From positions 1 through 6,539 of the forward strand of contig JAHJSX010000104.1 in assembly GCA_018830205.1 (NCBI GenBank): a stretch of 6,539 bases of DNA. The letters run 5' to 3'. The notes under the pieces are model-generated. The model was given only the letters and a program-made list of their open reading frames with translations, made no database searches and had not been told where the DNA came from. Position numbers and translations under genes: made by a program. Below are positions 1 through 5,729 of the stretch, piece by piece. Each line of letters starts with the position of its first letter. Positions within the stretch are counted from its first letter, which is position 1. Origin of the DNA: an archaeon. Lineage in GTDB: Archaea > Hydrothermarchaeota > Hydrothermarchaeia > Hydrothermarchaeales > Hydrothermarchaeaceae.

Positions 1-6
1 ATTTTA

Positions 7-1131
7 TTATTTTGCAAGAAACACCGCTTCAAGTTCGCTTCTTAACTGTGCCGGTGGTATGTAGCCAGTGATATTGCTCGATACCTCTCCTGCCCGGTTT
101 AACATGACTATCATGGGATAGCTTTCTGCCCCGTAATTTTGCACAATCTGTGGATTCGCTGCCCCGTCTACCTTTATCCACACAAACTCATCTCTGTAGT
201 CTGTCACTATGGGGCTTGAAAACGCCAGGTTGTCAAGCGCCTCGCATGCAGGGCAGTCTAAAAGGGAGATGAATACTACTGCCGGCAGGTTCTCTTGTTT
301 TGCCACGCTGATGCCTGCCTCGTAATCAGTCCAGGTGATGCTTTGTGCTTTAACACTCCTTGCCTTCATGATGTCCACAACTGTTACCTCAAATTGAATT
401 GTCTTGCTTGCAAGGGGGTGGTTATAATCGATTGTGAAATGTGTTTCATTTACGTCCGTAATGGTCGCTGCCCCATATGAGGTCACAACGACCGAATCAA
501 TCTCTGGTGTGAGGCTGGTTGTTACGTGGGTATCATTTAGGGTCACAAGTGCGGGGCCGTATTCTGTCGTGATCAGGGTGTTGTCCTCTGGCTCATGAAG
601 GAGCGTCATATTATCTTCAGAGATGTCCACAACCCGTGACTTCCAATAATTGAGCTGGACTGTTTCGTTTAACTCTGGCTCCGTACCTGTAGCCTCGACA
701 AAATCTGCCAATGATACAACAGTCGATTTTGGAAGTGTGACATATCTCGAGAGTGTTACAATGTAGTCTGACGACCACTCGCCGTATGCGTCAGCGGGCA
801 AGAGTGTTATGGTTTTTACATCCCCTATCTTCATACCTACAAGACCTGCTTCAAGAACAGGCAGCACCTGGCCTTTTCCAAGCGTAAAACTCATTGGTTC
901 GTAATTATCTGCGAAAGTGAAGGTGTCTGTCTTTTTTACATCAGGGTTGAAGGCCACATCAGCGATAGAAGTATCGAACACTTCTCCTGTTTCCGCGAGC
1001 TTTCCTGTAAAATCCATCTTTACAAAATCCTCGCTCTCAAGTACAAATTGGGAATAATCGTCGTCTTTGTCTTCGGATACGCAGCCTGAGCTAAGGAGGA
1101 GAAAGGCGAATAATAGAATGCGTTTCATCAT
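7..1131 (-). CDS. Secreted lipoprotein fusing an FKBP/SlyD-type prolyl isomerase to a thioredoxin-like domain
   Basis: Predicted cell-surface folding factor of 374 residues. Seen: a basic, hydrophobic N-terminus leads to a lipobox ending LSSGC (Cys17), so the mature protein should be lipid-anchored outside the membrane. Residues about 36-255 form an FKBP domain: VFDTS at 51-55, GKGQVLPVLEAGLVGM at 85-100, then a long insertion like the chaperone (IF) flap of SlyD/long archaeal FKBPs, closing with DYNHPLASKT at 235-244. Residues about 262-374 look like a thioredoxin fold with CPAC at 293-296 and a cis-proline loop SYP at 337-339. Several NxT sequons (NET, NMT, NDT, NET, NIT) fit an exported glycoprotein. 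The ATG at 1131 is chosen because GAGG (minus, 1145-1142) lies about 10 nt upstream and the signal peptide then starts properly; the longer frame to 1191 would bury it. It overlaps the upstream zinc-ribbon gene by ATGA. The domain calls are firm; redox direction (oxidase, reductase or isomerase) is not determined. Confidence 0.85.
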   Translation of the reverse strand: MMKRILLFAFLLLSSGCVSEDKDDDYSQFVLESEDFVKMDFTGKLAETGEVFDTSIADVAFNPDVKKTDTFTFADNYEPMSFTLGKGQVLPVLEAGLVGMKIGDVKTITLLPADAYGEWSSDYIVTLSRYVTLPKSTVVSLADFVEATGTEPELNETVQLNYWKSRVVDISEDNMTLLHEPEDNTLITTEYGPALVTLNDTHVTTSLTPEIDSVVVTSYGAATITDVNETHFTIDYNHPLASKTIQFEVTVVDIMKARSVKAQSITWTDYEAGISVAKQENLPAVVFISLLDCPACEALDNLAFSSPIVTDYRDEFVWIKVDGAANPQIVQNYGAESYPMIVMLNRAGEVSSNITGYIPPAQLRSELEAVFLAK

Positions 1132-1406
1132 TTCTTTTTTGCCTCTTTTTGAAGCTTGGGCAGTGTGATGCTTTTGTCGCAGTTTGCGCACTTTAGCCTA
1201 TAGGGGCGCTTGACAAGCAGGGCGCTCCCCTCGTGCTCATCACCACAAAAGGGGCATTTCATTACGTACTGGGATTTTTCCTGGCCTTTATCCTTCCATA
1301 CAATTATCTCGCCGGTCTCAATTCCTTCTTTGTTTGTGAGCTTCCTTTTTGTAAGGTATGCAAACTGTCCCGGCTTTATATCCTTCAAGTCAAATGGCAG
1401 TTTCAT
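1128..1406 (-). CDS. Small zinc-ribbon protein of unknown function
   Basis: Hypothetical protein of 92 residues. Seen: two CxxC knuckles, CPFC at 51-54 and CANC at 73-76, 18 residues apart, typical of a zinc ribbon, followed by a Lys-rich tail (KLQKEAKKK). The first 50 residues contain a conserved-looking beta-rich stretch (FAYLTKRKL, GEIIVWKDKG). There is no signal peptide, so it should be cytoplasmic; nucleic-acid or protein binding is possible but not shown. The ATG at 1406 is preferred over an in-frame TTG at 1430: a TATA-like box centred near 1433 sits 27 bp upstream of it, as expected for a leaderless archaeal mRNA, and no Shine-Dalgarno precedes either codon. It is the first gene of a two-gene operon, and its TGA overlaps the ATG of the FKBP-thioredoxin lipoprotein gene. 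I do not recognise a named family. Confidence 0.75.
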   Translation of the reverse strand: MKLPFDLKDIKPGQFAYLTKRKLTNKEGIETGEIIVWKDKGQEKSQYVMKCPFCGDEHEGSALLVKRPYRLKCANCDKSITLPKLQKEAKKK

Positions 1407-1428
1407 AAAAAGTGAATTGGAGAACTTC

Positions 1429-1437
1429 AATATTAAA
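1429..1437 (-). promoter_or_regulatory. TATA box of the zinc-ribbon/FKBP-thioredoxin operon (leaderless)
   Basis: Read on the minus strand this is TTTAATATT preceded by a purine-rich BRE-like GAAAAG. Its centre is 27 bp from the ATG at 1406, so transcription should begin at or next to the start codon. Position and composition fit an archaeal core promoter; the start site is inferred. Confidence 0.55.
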
Positions 1438-1483
1438 CTTTTCTATTTTGTTACTGTGCAAAAAAAAACACATCTTAGCAAGC

Positions 1484-1493
1484 GCTATATACT
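1484..1493 (+). promoter_or_regulatory. TATA box of the two-CW gene
   Basis: GCTATATACT on the plus strand lies about 55 bp before the TTG start of the two-CW gene. A start site about 25 bp downstream (near 1513) would give a leader of roughly 30 nt that contains the AGGAGG ribosome-binding site. An A9 run (1460-1468) lies just upstream, between the two divergent promoters. Confidence 0.5.
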
Positions 1494-1532
1494 ATTCAAA
1501 TCTTCTGTACAAATCTGTATAATTTAATATTT

Positions 1533-1538
1533 AGGAGG
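1533..1538 (+). promoter_or_regulatory. Shine-Dalgarno site fixing a TTG start
   Basis: A perfect AGGAGG lies 8 nt before the TTG at 1547. It decides the start of the two-CW gene, which has no ATG before its first conserved cysteine. Confidence 0.8.
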
Positions 1539-1546
1539 CAAAGATT

Positions 1547-1786
1547 TTGAACTGTTGGGACTATAAGGCGTGTGGGAGGGCAAAGGGAGGAGCAAAGGTG
1601 GCAGAAATGGGAGTATGTCCGGCATACCCAGACCACGCACACGACTGCTGGAAGATAGCAGGAACATTCTGCGGAGGCACAGTACAGGGAACCGGGGCCC
1701 AGAAGATGAATTCATGCCTGACCTGCGACTGGTACTTGAAGGTAAACACAATGACAGGGACGAACAAAGAACTCCTGAAAGGTTAG
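1547..1786 (+). CDS. Small Cys-rich two-CW domain protein
   Basis: Protein of 79 residues with seven cysteines (3, 9, 24, 34, 42, 57, 60) and two Cys-Trp pairs (3-4 and 34-35); it begins MNCWDYKACGR. This pattern matches what I know as the two-CW domain family: short, mostly uncharacterised proteins of anaerobic bacteria and archaea, probably binding a metal or Fe-S centre. Also seen are a His/Asp cluster (PDHAHDCW, 28-35) and a CLTCDWY motif at 57-63 that could supply ligands. There is no signal peptide or membrane segment, so it should be cytoplasmic. The TTG start is set by a perfect AGGAGG 8 nt upstream. The gene is a single-gene unit with its own TATA box and a hairpin terminator just after the stop. 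Family assignment is by motif recognition; the biochemical function is unknown. Confidence 0.85.
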   Translation: MNCWDYKACGRAKGGAKVAEMGVCPAYPDHAHDCWKIAGTFCGGTVQGTGAQKMNSCLTCDWYLKVNTMTGTNKELLKG

Positions 1787-1803
1787 TACCACTTGAATTT
1801 TAA

Positions 1804-1840
1804 CGGGCGCCGCACTTAATGCGGCGCCCGACTGCTTTTT
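1804..1840 (+). terminator. GC-rich hairpin with T-run after the two-CW gene
   Basis: A perfect 11-bp inverted repeat (CGGGCGCCGCA at 1804-1814, TGCGGCGCCCG at 1820-1830) with a 5-nt loop begins 17 nt after the two-CW stop codon and is followed by T5 at 1836-1840. It looks like a bacterial intrinsic terminator. Archaeal RNA polymerase mainly needs the U-run, so the stem may also protect the mRNA 3' end. Confidence 0.7.
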
Positions 1841-1862
1841 AAATTCATATGATTAAATGTTC

Positions 1863-1874
1863 CTATTTATTTTA
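1863..1874 (+). promoter_or_regulatory. Possible TATA box of the larE-like gene
   Basis: CTATTTATTTTA lies about 30 bp upstream of the ATG at 1900. A second AT-rich element (ATTAAAT at 1852-1858) is 27 bp from the alternative ATG at 1882. Either could drive a leaderless or short-leader mRNA after the hairpin terminator; the choice is linked to the unresolved start codon. Confidence 0.3.
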
Positions 1875-1899
1875 AGTGGTTATGGGGGCCGACTTGGTT

Positions 1900-2658
1900 A
1901 TGAAAAAGCTCGAAGCACTTGAGCAGGCAATCGGGGAGAAGGATAAATTCATACTAGCATTCTCGGGGGGGCTTGACAGCGCATTTTTAGCAGCGTATCT
2001 GAAAAAGCTCGGGAAGGACTTTATTGCCGTGACCATTGACAATGGAATGCTTCCTGACCCAGGCTACATAAAAGAGGAAGCAGGGCGTCTCGGCCTTGAG
2101 CACAAGGTCATCGAGGTGGACCTGTTCCGCGACAAAGTCTTTTCAGAGAACACGGAAGAGCGGTGCTATCTTTGCAAAAAAGAGATTATCAAGGCGCTCA
2201 ACGCCTTCAAGAAAGAGGTCGGGTACGACCACGTAATCGACGCTTCCAACCTCTCTGACCTAAAAGACTACCGCGCAGGCATCATAGCGCTCCATGAGGA
2301 GAGTATCATGACTCCGCTTTTCGATGCAGAAATAGAAAAAGAGGACATCGTAAGATATGCGAAAGAGTTCAACATAGACAGCCGGATGCCCCAAAGCTGC
2401 CTTGCAACAAGAGTGCCAATTCACGAGAGGATAAGAAAGCCTGTAATAGAGCGAATAAGGACTGTTGAAAATGAAATATCAAAACTCGGCCTATCGCTTG
2501 TAAGGGCGAAAGCCCATGACAGGCTCCTTAGAATCCAGGTGCTTGATAGCGAAATGGATTTGGCGCTTGAAAACAAAGACAAAATAAACAAAGTAGCAAA
2601 AGATGCCGGATTTGCCTACGTCACGATTGACCTTGAGCCTTATGAATTAAAGAAGTGA
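1900..2658 (+). CDS. larE: LarE-like ATP-dependent sulfur transferase (PP-loop family)
   Basis: Cytoplasmic PP-loop ATP pyrophosphatase of about 252 residues, the usual LarE size. LarE proteins adenylylate a carboxylate and insert sulfur, best known for the nickel-pincer cofactor of lactate racemase. Seen (numbering from the ATG at 1900): PP-loop SGGLDS at 22-27, CYLC at 89-92, DASNLSDLKDYR at 114-125, and PQSCLATRVP at 164-173, which contains Cys167 at the position of the sacrificial cysteine of Lactiplantibacillus LarE. The Cys89/Cys92/Cys167 trio matches the LarE class that holds a [4Fe-4S] cluster and takes sulfur from it instead of its own cysteine. In-frame starts also exist at GTG 1876 and ATG 1882; 1900 is chosen because MKKLEALEQAI matches the usual LarE N-terminus, but no Shine-Dalgarno settles it. 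No larA, larB or larC is in view, so the true acceptor is open. The gene end overlaps convergent mfnB by 12 bp. Confidence 0.85.
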   Translation: MKKLEALEQAIGEKDKFILAFSGGLDSAFLAAYLKKLGKDFIAVTIDNGMLPDPGYIKEEAGRLGLEHKVIEVDLFRDKVFSENTEERCYLCKKEIIKALNAFKKEVGYDHVIDASNLSDLKDYRAGIIALHEESIMTPLFDAEIEKEDIVRYAKEFNIDSRMPQSCLATRVPIHERIRKPVIERIRTVENEISKLGLSLVRAKAHDRLLRIQVLDSEMDLALENKDKINKVAKDAGFAYVTIDLEPYELKK

Positions 2659-3339
2659 CATGAGTTTTTGAACCTTTTCTTTTGATATGCTCCCCTTCAT
2701 CCGGTCGCCGTTCGTGCAGACTGCCCCGCGCACGCCTGCGATGTCGGCACCCATGTCCTTTAATTTAAGCACGTCATCGAATGAGAGCGAGCCTGCGAGT
2801 GCCGCTATAAGGCCATGGGAGTGGGCCGCATCTATGAATGTTTTTAGTTCCTTCTCGCCCATATGGGAAAAGAGCGTATTGCCATTCTTGCCTGCTGTGT
2901 CTATCATTACGCCGAAGGCGCCTGCCTGTGATGCGATTTTTGGGAGAACAAGCGGTGAGATTGCACCAATGCTTTCGTAATCCGCATAGCCCGCCAGCAC
3001 AAGCTTTGCGCCGTCTGTTGCCCTTTTTAAATTTTGGGCCATATCCAGGGCCTCTTCTTTATTCCTGATTCCAAAAAGGCCGGCCTTCACATAGTCGACG
3101 CCGAGCTTCGCAAGGCCAAACGCAGCAAGGGACGCAGTGCCTGGCTTGTACTGGAGGTCCCCAATTGTGGCGCTCAGTTCAACCCCCTGAGGGATAATCG
3201 CCTTGACGGCCTCAACCGTCCAGGGAAAGTTCGCGCCAAGCGAGCCTTCTTTTGGGTTCTTTACGTCGATTATGCCGGCTCCGCCCTCTATTGCAACCTT
3301 TGCTTCCTCAATTGATGTAGGGCTTACGAGCAGCTTCAT
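2647..3339 (-). CDS. mfnB: (5-formylfuran-3-yl)methyl phosphate synthase, methanofuran biosynthesis
   Basis: MfnB (formerly DUF556/COG1891) condenses two molecules of glyceraldehyde 3-phosphate into 4-(hydroxymethyl)-2-furancarboxaldehyde phosphate, the furan precursor of methanofuran. It is a cytoplasmic TIM-barrel Schiff-base enzyme. Seen: 230 residues, the usual length; signature IIDVKNPKEGSLGANFPW at 23-40 with Asp25 and Lys27; YVKAGLFG at 83-90 with Lys85; MIDTAGK at 145-151 with Asp147 and Lys151; phosphate-site-like ALAGSLSFDD near 183-192. Asp25, Lys27 and Lys85 fall at the same numbers as the catalytic residues of the Methanocaldococcus enzyme when the ATG at 3339 is residue 1, and this decides the start. 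A GTG three codons earlier (3348) has GAGGT 6 nt upstream and remains possible. The gene is divergent from a HisA-like gene and convergent with, overlapping, the larE-like gene. Confidence 0.93.
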   Translation of the reverse strand: MKLLVSPTSIEEAKVAIEGGAGIIDVKNPKEGSLGANFPWTVEAVKAIIPQGVELSATIGDLQYKPGTASLAAFGLAKLGVDYVKAGLFGIRNKEEALDMAQNLKRATDGAKLVLAGYADYESIGAISPLVLPKIASQAGAFGVMIDTAGKNGNTLFSHMGEKELKTFIDAAHSHGLIAALAGSLSFDDVLKLKDMGADIAGVRGAVCTNGDRMKGSISKEKVQKLMSLL

Positions 3340-3346
3340 AACAAGC

Positions 3347-3356
3347 ACTTTATACC
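3347..3356 (+). promoter_or_regulatory. TATA box of the HisA-like gene
   Basis: ACTTTATACC on the plus strand is centred 27 bp upstream of the ATG at 3379, the leaderless spacing. It lies between the mfnB ATG and the mfnB TATA box, so the two divergent core promoters interlock. Confidence 0.5.
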
Positions 3357-3363
3357 TCTGCCC

Positions 3364-3373
3364 TTTAATAAAA
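3364..3373 (-). promoter_or_regulatory. TATA box of mfnB
   Basis: On the minus strand this reads TTTTATTAAA, centred 29 bp upstream of the mfnB ATG at 3339, so a leaderless or near-leaderless transcript is expected. The box lies just in front of the ATG of the divergent HisA-like gene. Confidence 0.5.
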
Positions 3374-3378
3374 ATGTG

Positions 3379-4029
3379 ATGGAAGTAATACCTGTAATCG
3401 ACATAATGAACGGGATTGCTGTCAGCGGGAAATCTGGCAGGCGCGAGGAATACACACCTTTTGAGACCGTGTTTGCCAAGTCGTCAGACCCAGTGGAAAT
3501 CGCAAGAAACCTGCCATACGAGCGGCTGTACACAGCCGACCTTGACGGCATCATGAAAGGGGCACCCAACATCGGGATTCTTGAAGAGCTTTGCAAAATC
3601 AAGCGGCTCATGGTTGATGTGGGGATAAAGAATATTGATGATTATGAAAGGATTTCACACGTCGATGCTGAGGTTATACTTGGAAGCGAAACCCTCAAGG
3701 ACCTTGAAACCCTTGAAACAATTAAAAAGGAAGCCAAGGTCGTGTTTAGCATTGACATAAAAGACGGGAAATTAATGTCTCCTTTTTTGCCAAGTGACCC
3801 CTTCGAAGCCTTTTCTCTATTAAAAGATAAAGTAAAAAAATTCATCGTATTGAATATTTCATCTGTGGGCACGCTAAGCAGTGATTTTTCCACTCTTCGA
3901 AAATTCATAAGTCCAGATGTCGAAATCTATTATGGTGGGGGAATAAAAAAAGAAGATTTAGAAAAATTAAAAAAAATGGGTGTGAGCGGCTGCCTTGTGG
4001 GCACCGCTCTTCACAAGGGTATATTCTGA
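3379..4029 (+). CDS. HisA-like TIM-barrel protein (COG1411 type), possible C1-cofactor gene
   Basis: Protein of 216 residues related to HisA (ProFAR isomerase) but shorter than the roughly 240 usual for true HisA. Seen: VIPVIDIMNG at 3-12 with Asp8, the HisA catalytic position; SIDIKDG at 124-130 with Asp126, near the second HisA catalytic aspartate; phosphate-binding YYGGGIKKEDL at 184-194 and VGTALHKG at 207-214. The true HisA substrate loop is replaced by GKSGRREEYTPFE (18-30) and KSSDPVEIAR (34-43), which I recognise from COG1411, a family found in methanogens and in bacteria with methanofuran/H4MPT-linked C1 pathways. It is divergent from mfnB across 39 bp, supporting a role in that cofactor pathway, but no reaction is established. 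The ATG at 3379 has a TATA box 27 bp upstream; a GTG at 3376 is the alternative. The last 250 bp are notably A-rich. It ends 2 nt from the convergent thermosome stop codon. Confidence 0.82.
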   Translation: MEVIPVIDIMNGIAVSGKSGRREEYTPFETVFAKSSDPVEIARNLPYERLYTADLDGIMKGAPNIGILEELCKIKRLMVDVGIKNIDDYERISHVDAEVILGSETLKDLETLETIKKEAKVVFSIDIKDGKLMSPFLPSDPFEAFSLLKDKVKKFIVLNISSVGTLSSDFSTLRKFISPDVEIYYGGGIKKEDLEKLKKMGVSGCLVGTALHKGIF

Positions 4030-4031
4030 AT

Positions 4032-5675
4032 CTACATCATGCCTGGAGGCATGCCGCCCATGTCTGGCGGCATATCTGACCCTCTGTGTGAGCCCGAAGA
4101 AGCAATGACATCGTCGATTCTTAGTATCATGACTGCCACTTCGCTTGCGGAATTTATGGCCTGGGTCTTTACCTTCAAAGGCTCTACTACTCCCTGTTTT
4201 AGCATGTCAGTTACCTTTCCGGTGAAGACATCTAGCCCGAATTTCGTTCCGTCCGCCTTTGCGTGCCTGGACCGCAGGGCAACAAGAGTGTCTATTGGGT
4301 CAAGTCCTGCGTTTTCTGCGAGCGCCCTTGGTATTACCTCAATTGCGTCTGCGAACGCCTCTATTGCAAGCTGCTCTCTTCCTCCGATGGACTTTGCAAA
4401 GGTCCTAAGGCCTCTGGCTACCTCTATCTCTGGTGCACCGCCGCCTGCAACAATCTTCTTGTCCCTTATTGCAGCTGGTACAACGCCGAGGCAGTCCTCA
4501 ATTGCACGCTCGACCTCGTCGACTATGTGCTCGGTGCTTCCCCTGATTAGTATAGTGACGGCTTTTGGGTCCTTGCAGTCTTTTACGTAAATCATGTCGT
4601 CATCGCCAATCTTTACCTCTTCTACAATGCCCGCGTATCCAAGGTCTTCTTTTGTCAGGTCTACTAGGTTCGTGACGATGTTTGCGCCTGTGGCCCTTGC
4701 AAGTTTTTCCATGTCGCTCTTTTTGGCCCTTCTTACTGCCATTATTCCTGCTTTTGACAGGTAGTGCTGTGCAAGGTCGTCTATGCCTTTCTGGCAGATT
4801 AGGACTTTTGCGCCGGATTTTGTGACCGTTTCAACCATGTCTTTTAGCATGTTCTCCTCTTCTGCAAGGAATGCCTTCAGCTGGCTTGGGTCCGTAATCC
4901 TGATTTCGGCGTCTGTCTCGGTGCCCTTTACCTCAAGCGCGGAAGTGAGAAGCGCTATCTTTGCCTTTGCAACCTTCTTTGGCATTGCGGGGTGCACGCG
5001 CTCTTTGTCGATTACAATTCCTTTTACAAGTTCTGTATCCTCGATGCTTGCGCCCTCTTTTTTCTCGATTTTTATGTAATCTGTGTCGATTGTAATTTTG
5101 TCGTTGTCGGTTTCTGCTATTGCTTTGACTGCTTTTACAATGAGGTCTGCAAGGTAATCCTTTGCCTTCTCCGCGCCCTTTCCAGTCATAGCAGTCATAG
5201 CTACCTTCCTGAGCATCTTGTCATCGTTTATTGAAATCGGTATGGCAATTTTCGCAAGTATCTCATTTGCCTTCTCGGCTGCCATGCGGTATCCGCTTGC
5301 TATTACTGTTGGATGTATCTCCTGGTCAAGGAGATCCTCGGCCTTCTTCAAAAGCTCGCCACCGATTACTGCAGCTGTCGTTGTGCCGTCTCCTACTTCT
5401 GCGTCCTGGGTCTTTGCAACCTCAACCATCATCTTCGCTGCCGGGTGCTCGATGTCCATCTCCTTTAGGATTGTAACCCCATCGTTGGTGACTACAACGT
5501 CTCCAAGTGAATCCACGAGCATCTTGTCCATTCCCCTTGGGCCAAGTGTTGTTTTGACCGACTCTGCGACCGCGCGGGCCGCAAGAATATTCATCCTTTG
5601 CGCATCTCGTCCAATAGTGCGCTGGGTCTTATCTGAAAGAATAAGAACCTGTTGTCCACCTAATTGTGTTGACAT
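4032..5675 (-). CDS. thsA: Thermosome subunit (group II chaperonin)
   Basis: ATP-driven archaeal chaperonin subunit of 547 residues, the normal length, which assembles into double-ring cages with built-in lids and folds proteins in the cytosol. Seen: GPRGMDK at 45-51, TNDGVTIL at 63-70 (Asp65), GDGTTT at 95-100 (Asp96), TAMTGKG in the intermediate region, the apical domain in the middle third, IEDCLGVV with Asp394 at the expected catalytic position, AGGGAPEIEVAR from 410, and AENAGLDPIDTL. The C-terminus carries a short Gly-Met-Pro tail (PPDMGGMPPGMM) that projects into the cavity in this family. The ATG at 5675 has AGGAGG 11 nt upstream. The gene appears to be a single transcription unit with a leader of about 50 nt and a palindrome in its promoter. 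No second subunit gene is in view; the alpha/beta designation in the symbol is nominal. Confidence 0.97.
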   Translation of the reverse strand: MSTQLGGQQVLILSDKTQRTIGRDAQRMNILAARAVAESVKTTLGPRGMDKMLVDSLGDVVVTNDGVTILKEMDIEHPAAKMMVEVAKTQDAEVGDGTTTAAVIGGELLKKAEDLLDQEIHPTVIASGYRMAAEKANEILAKIAIPISINDDKMLRKVAMTAMTGKGAEKAKDYLADLIVKAVKAIAETDNDKITIDTDYIKIEKKEGASIEDTELVKGIVIDKERVHPAMPKKVAKAKIALLTSALEVKGTETDAEIRITDPSQLKAFLAEEENMLKDMVETVTKSGAKVLICQKGIDDLAQHYLSKAGIMAVRRAKKSDMEKLARATGANIVTNLVDLTKEDLGYAGIVEEVKIGDDDMIYVKDCKDPKAVTILIRGSTEHIVDEVERAIEDCLGVVPAAIRDKKIVAGGGAPEIEVARGLRTFAKSIGGREQLAIEAFADAIEVIPRALAENAGLDPIDTLVALRSRHAKADGTKFGLDVFTGKVTDMLKQGVVEPLKVKTQAINSASEVAVMILRIDDVIASSGSHRGSDMPPDMGGMPPGMM

Positions 5676-5686
5676 TTTAATAAATT

Positions 5687-5692
5687 CCTCCT
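5687..5692 (-). promoter_or_regulatory. Shine-Dalgarno site of the thermosome gene
   Basis: AGGAGG on the minus strand, 11 nt before the ATG at 5675. It confirms the start and shows that this gene has a leader, unlike the leaderless-looking genes nearby. Confidence 0.75.
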
Positions 5693-5729
5693 AATTGTTT
5701 TATTGTTTAAAATAATACTAAATCGCATT

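Noticed and set aside
1132..1191. N-terminal extension of the FKBP-thioredoxin protein to 1191
   Set aside because: It lies inside the zinc-ribbon gene, would place 20 charged residues before the signal peptide, and the ATG at 1131 has a Shine-Dalgarno-like GAGG.
1407..1430. TTG start at 1430 for the zinc-ribbon protein
   Set aside because: No ribosome-binding site, and the TTG overlaps the likely TATA box, which fits a leaderless start at the ATG at 1406.
1460..1468. A9 run as a terminator or slippage site
   Set aside because: It lies between two divergent promoters and outside any coding region; more likely promoter-associated AT-rich DNA.
1570..1803. Overlapping frames on both strands across the two-CW gene
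   Set aside because: The two-CW frame has the Shine-Dalgarno site and family motifs; the others have neither.
3340..3348. GTG start of mfnB at 3348 with GAGGT upstream
   Set aside because: Active-site numbering matches the characterised family from the ATG at 3339; kept only as an alternative.
4039..4590. Long plus-strand open frame opposite the thermosome gene (also 5218-5694)
   Set aside because: Low-complexity Ser/Ala/Pro-rich translations produced by the antisense of a strongly coding gene; no motif and no ribosome-binding site.
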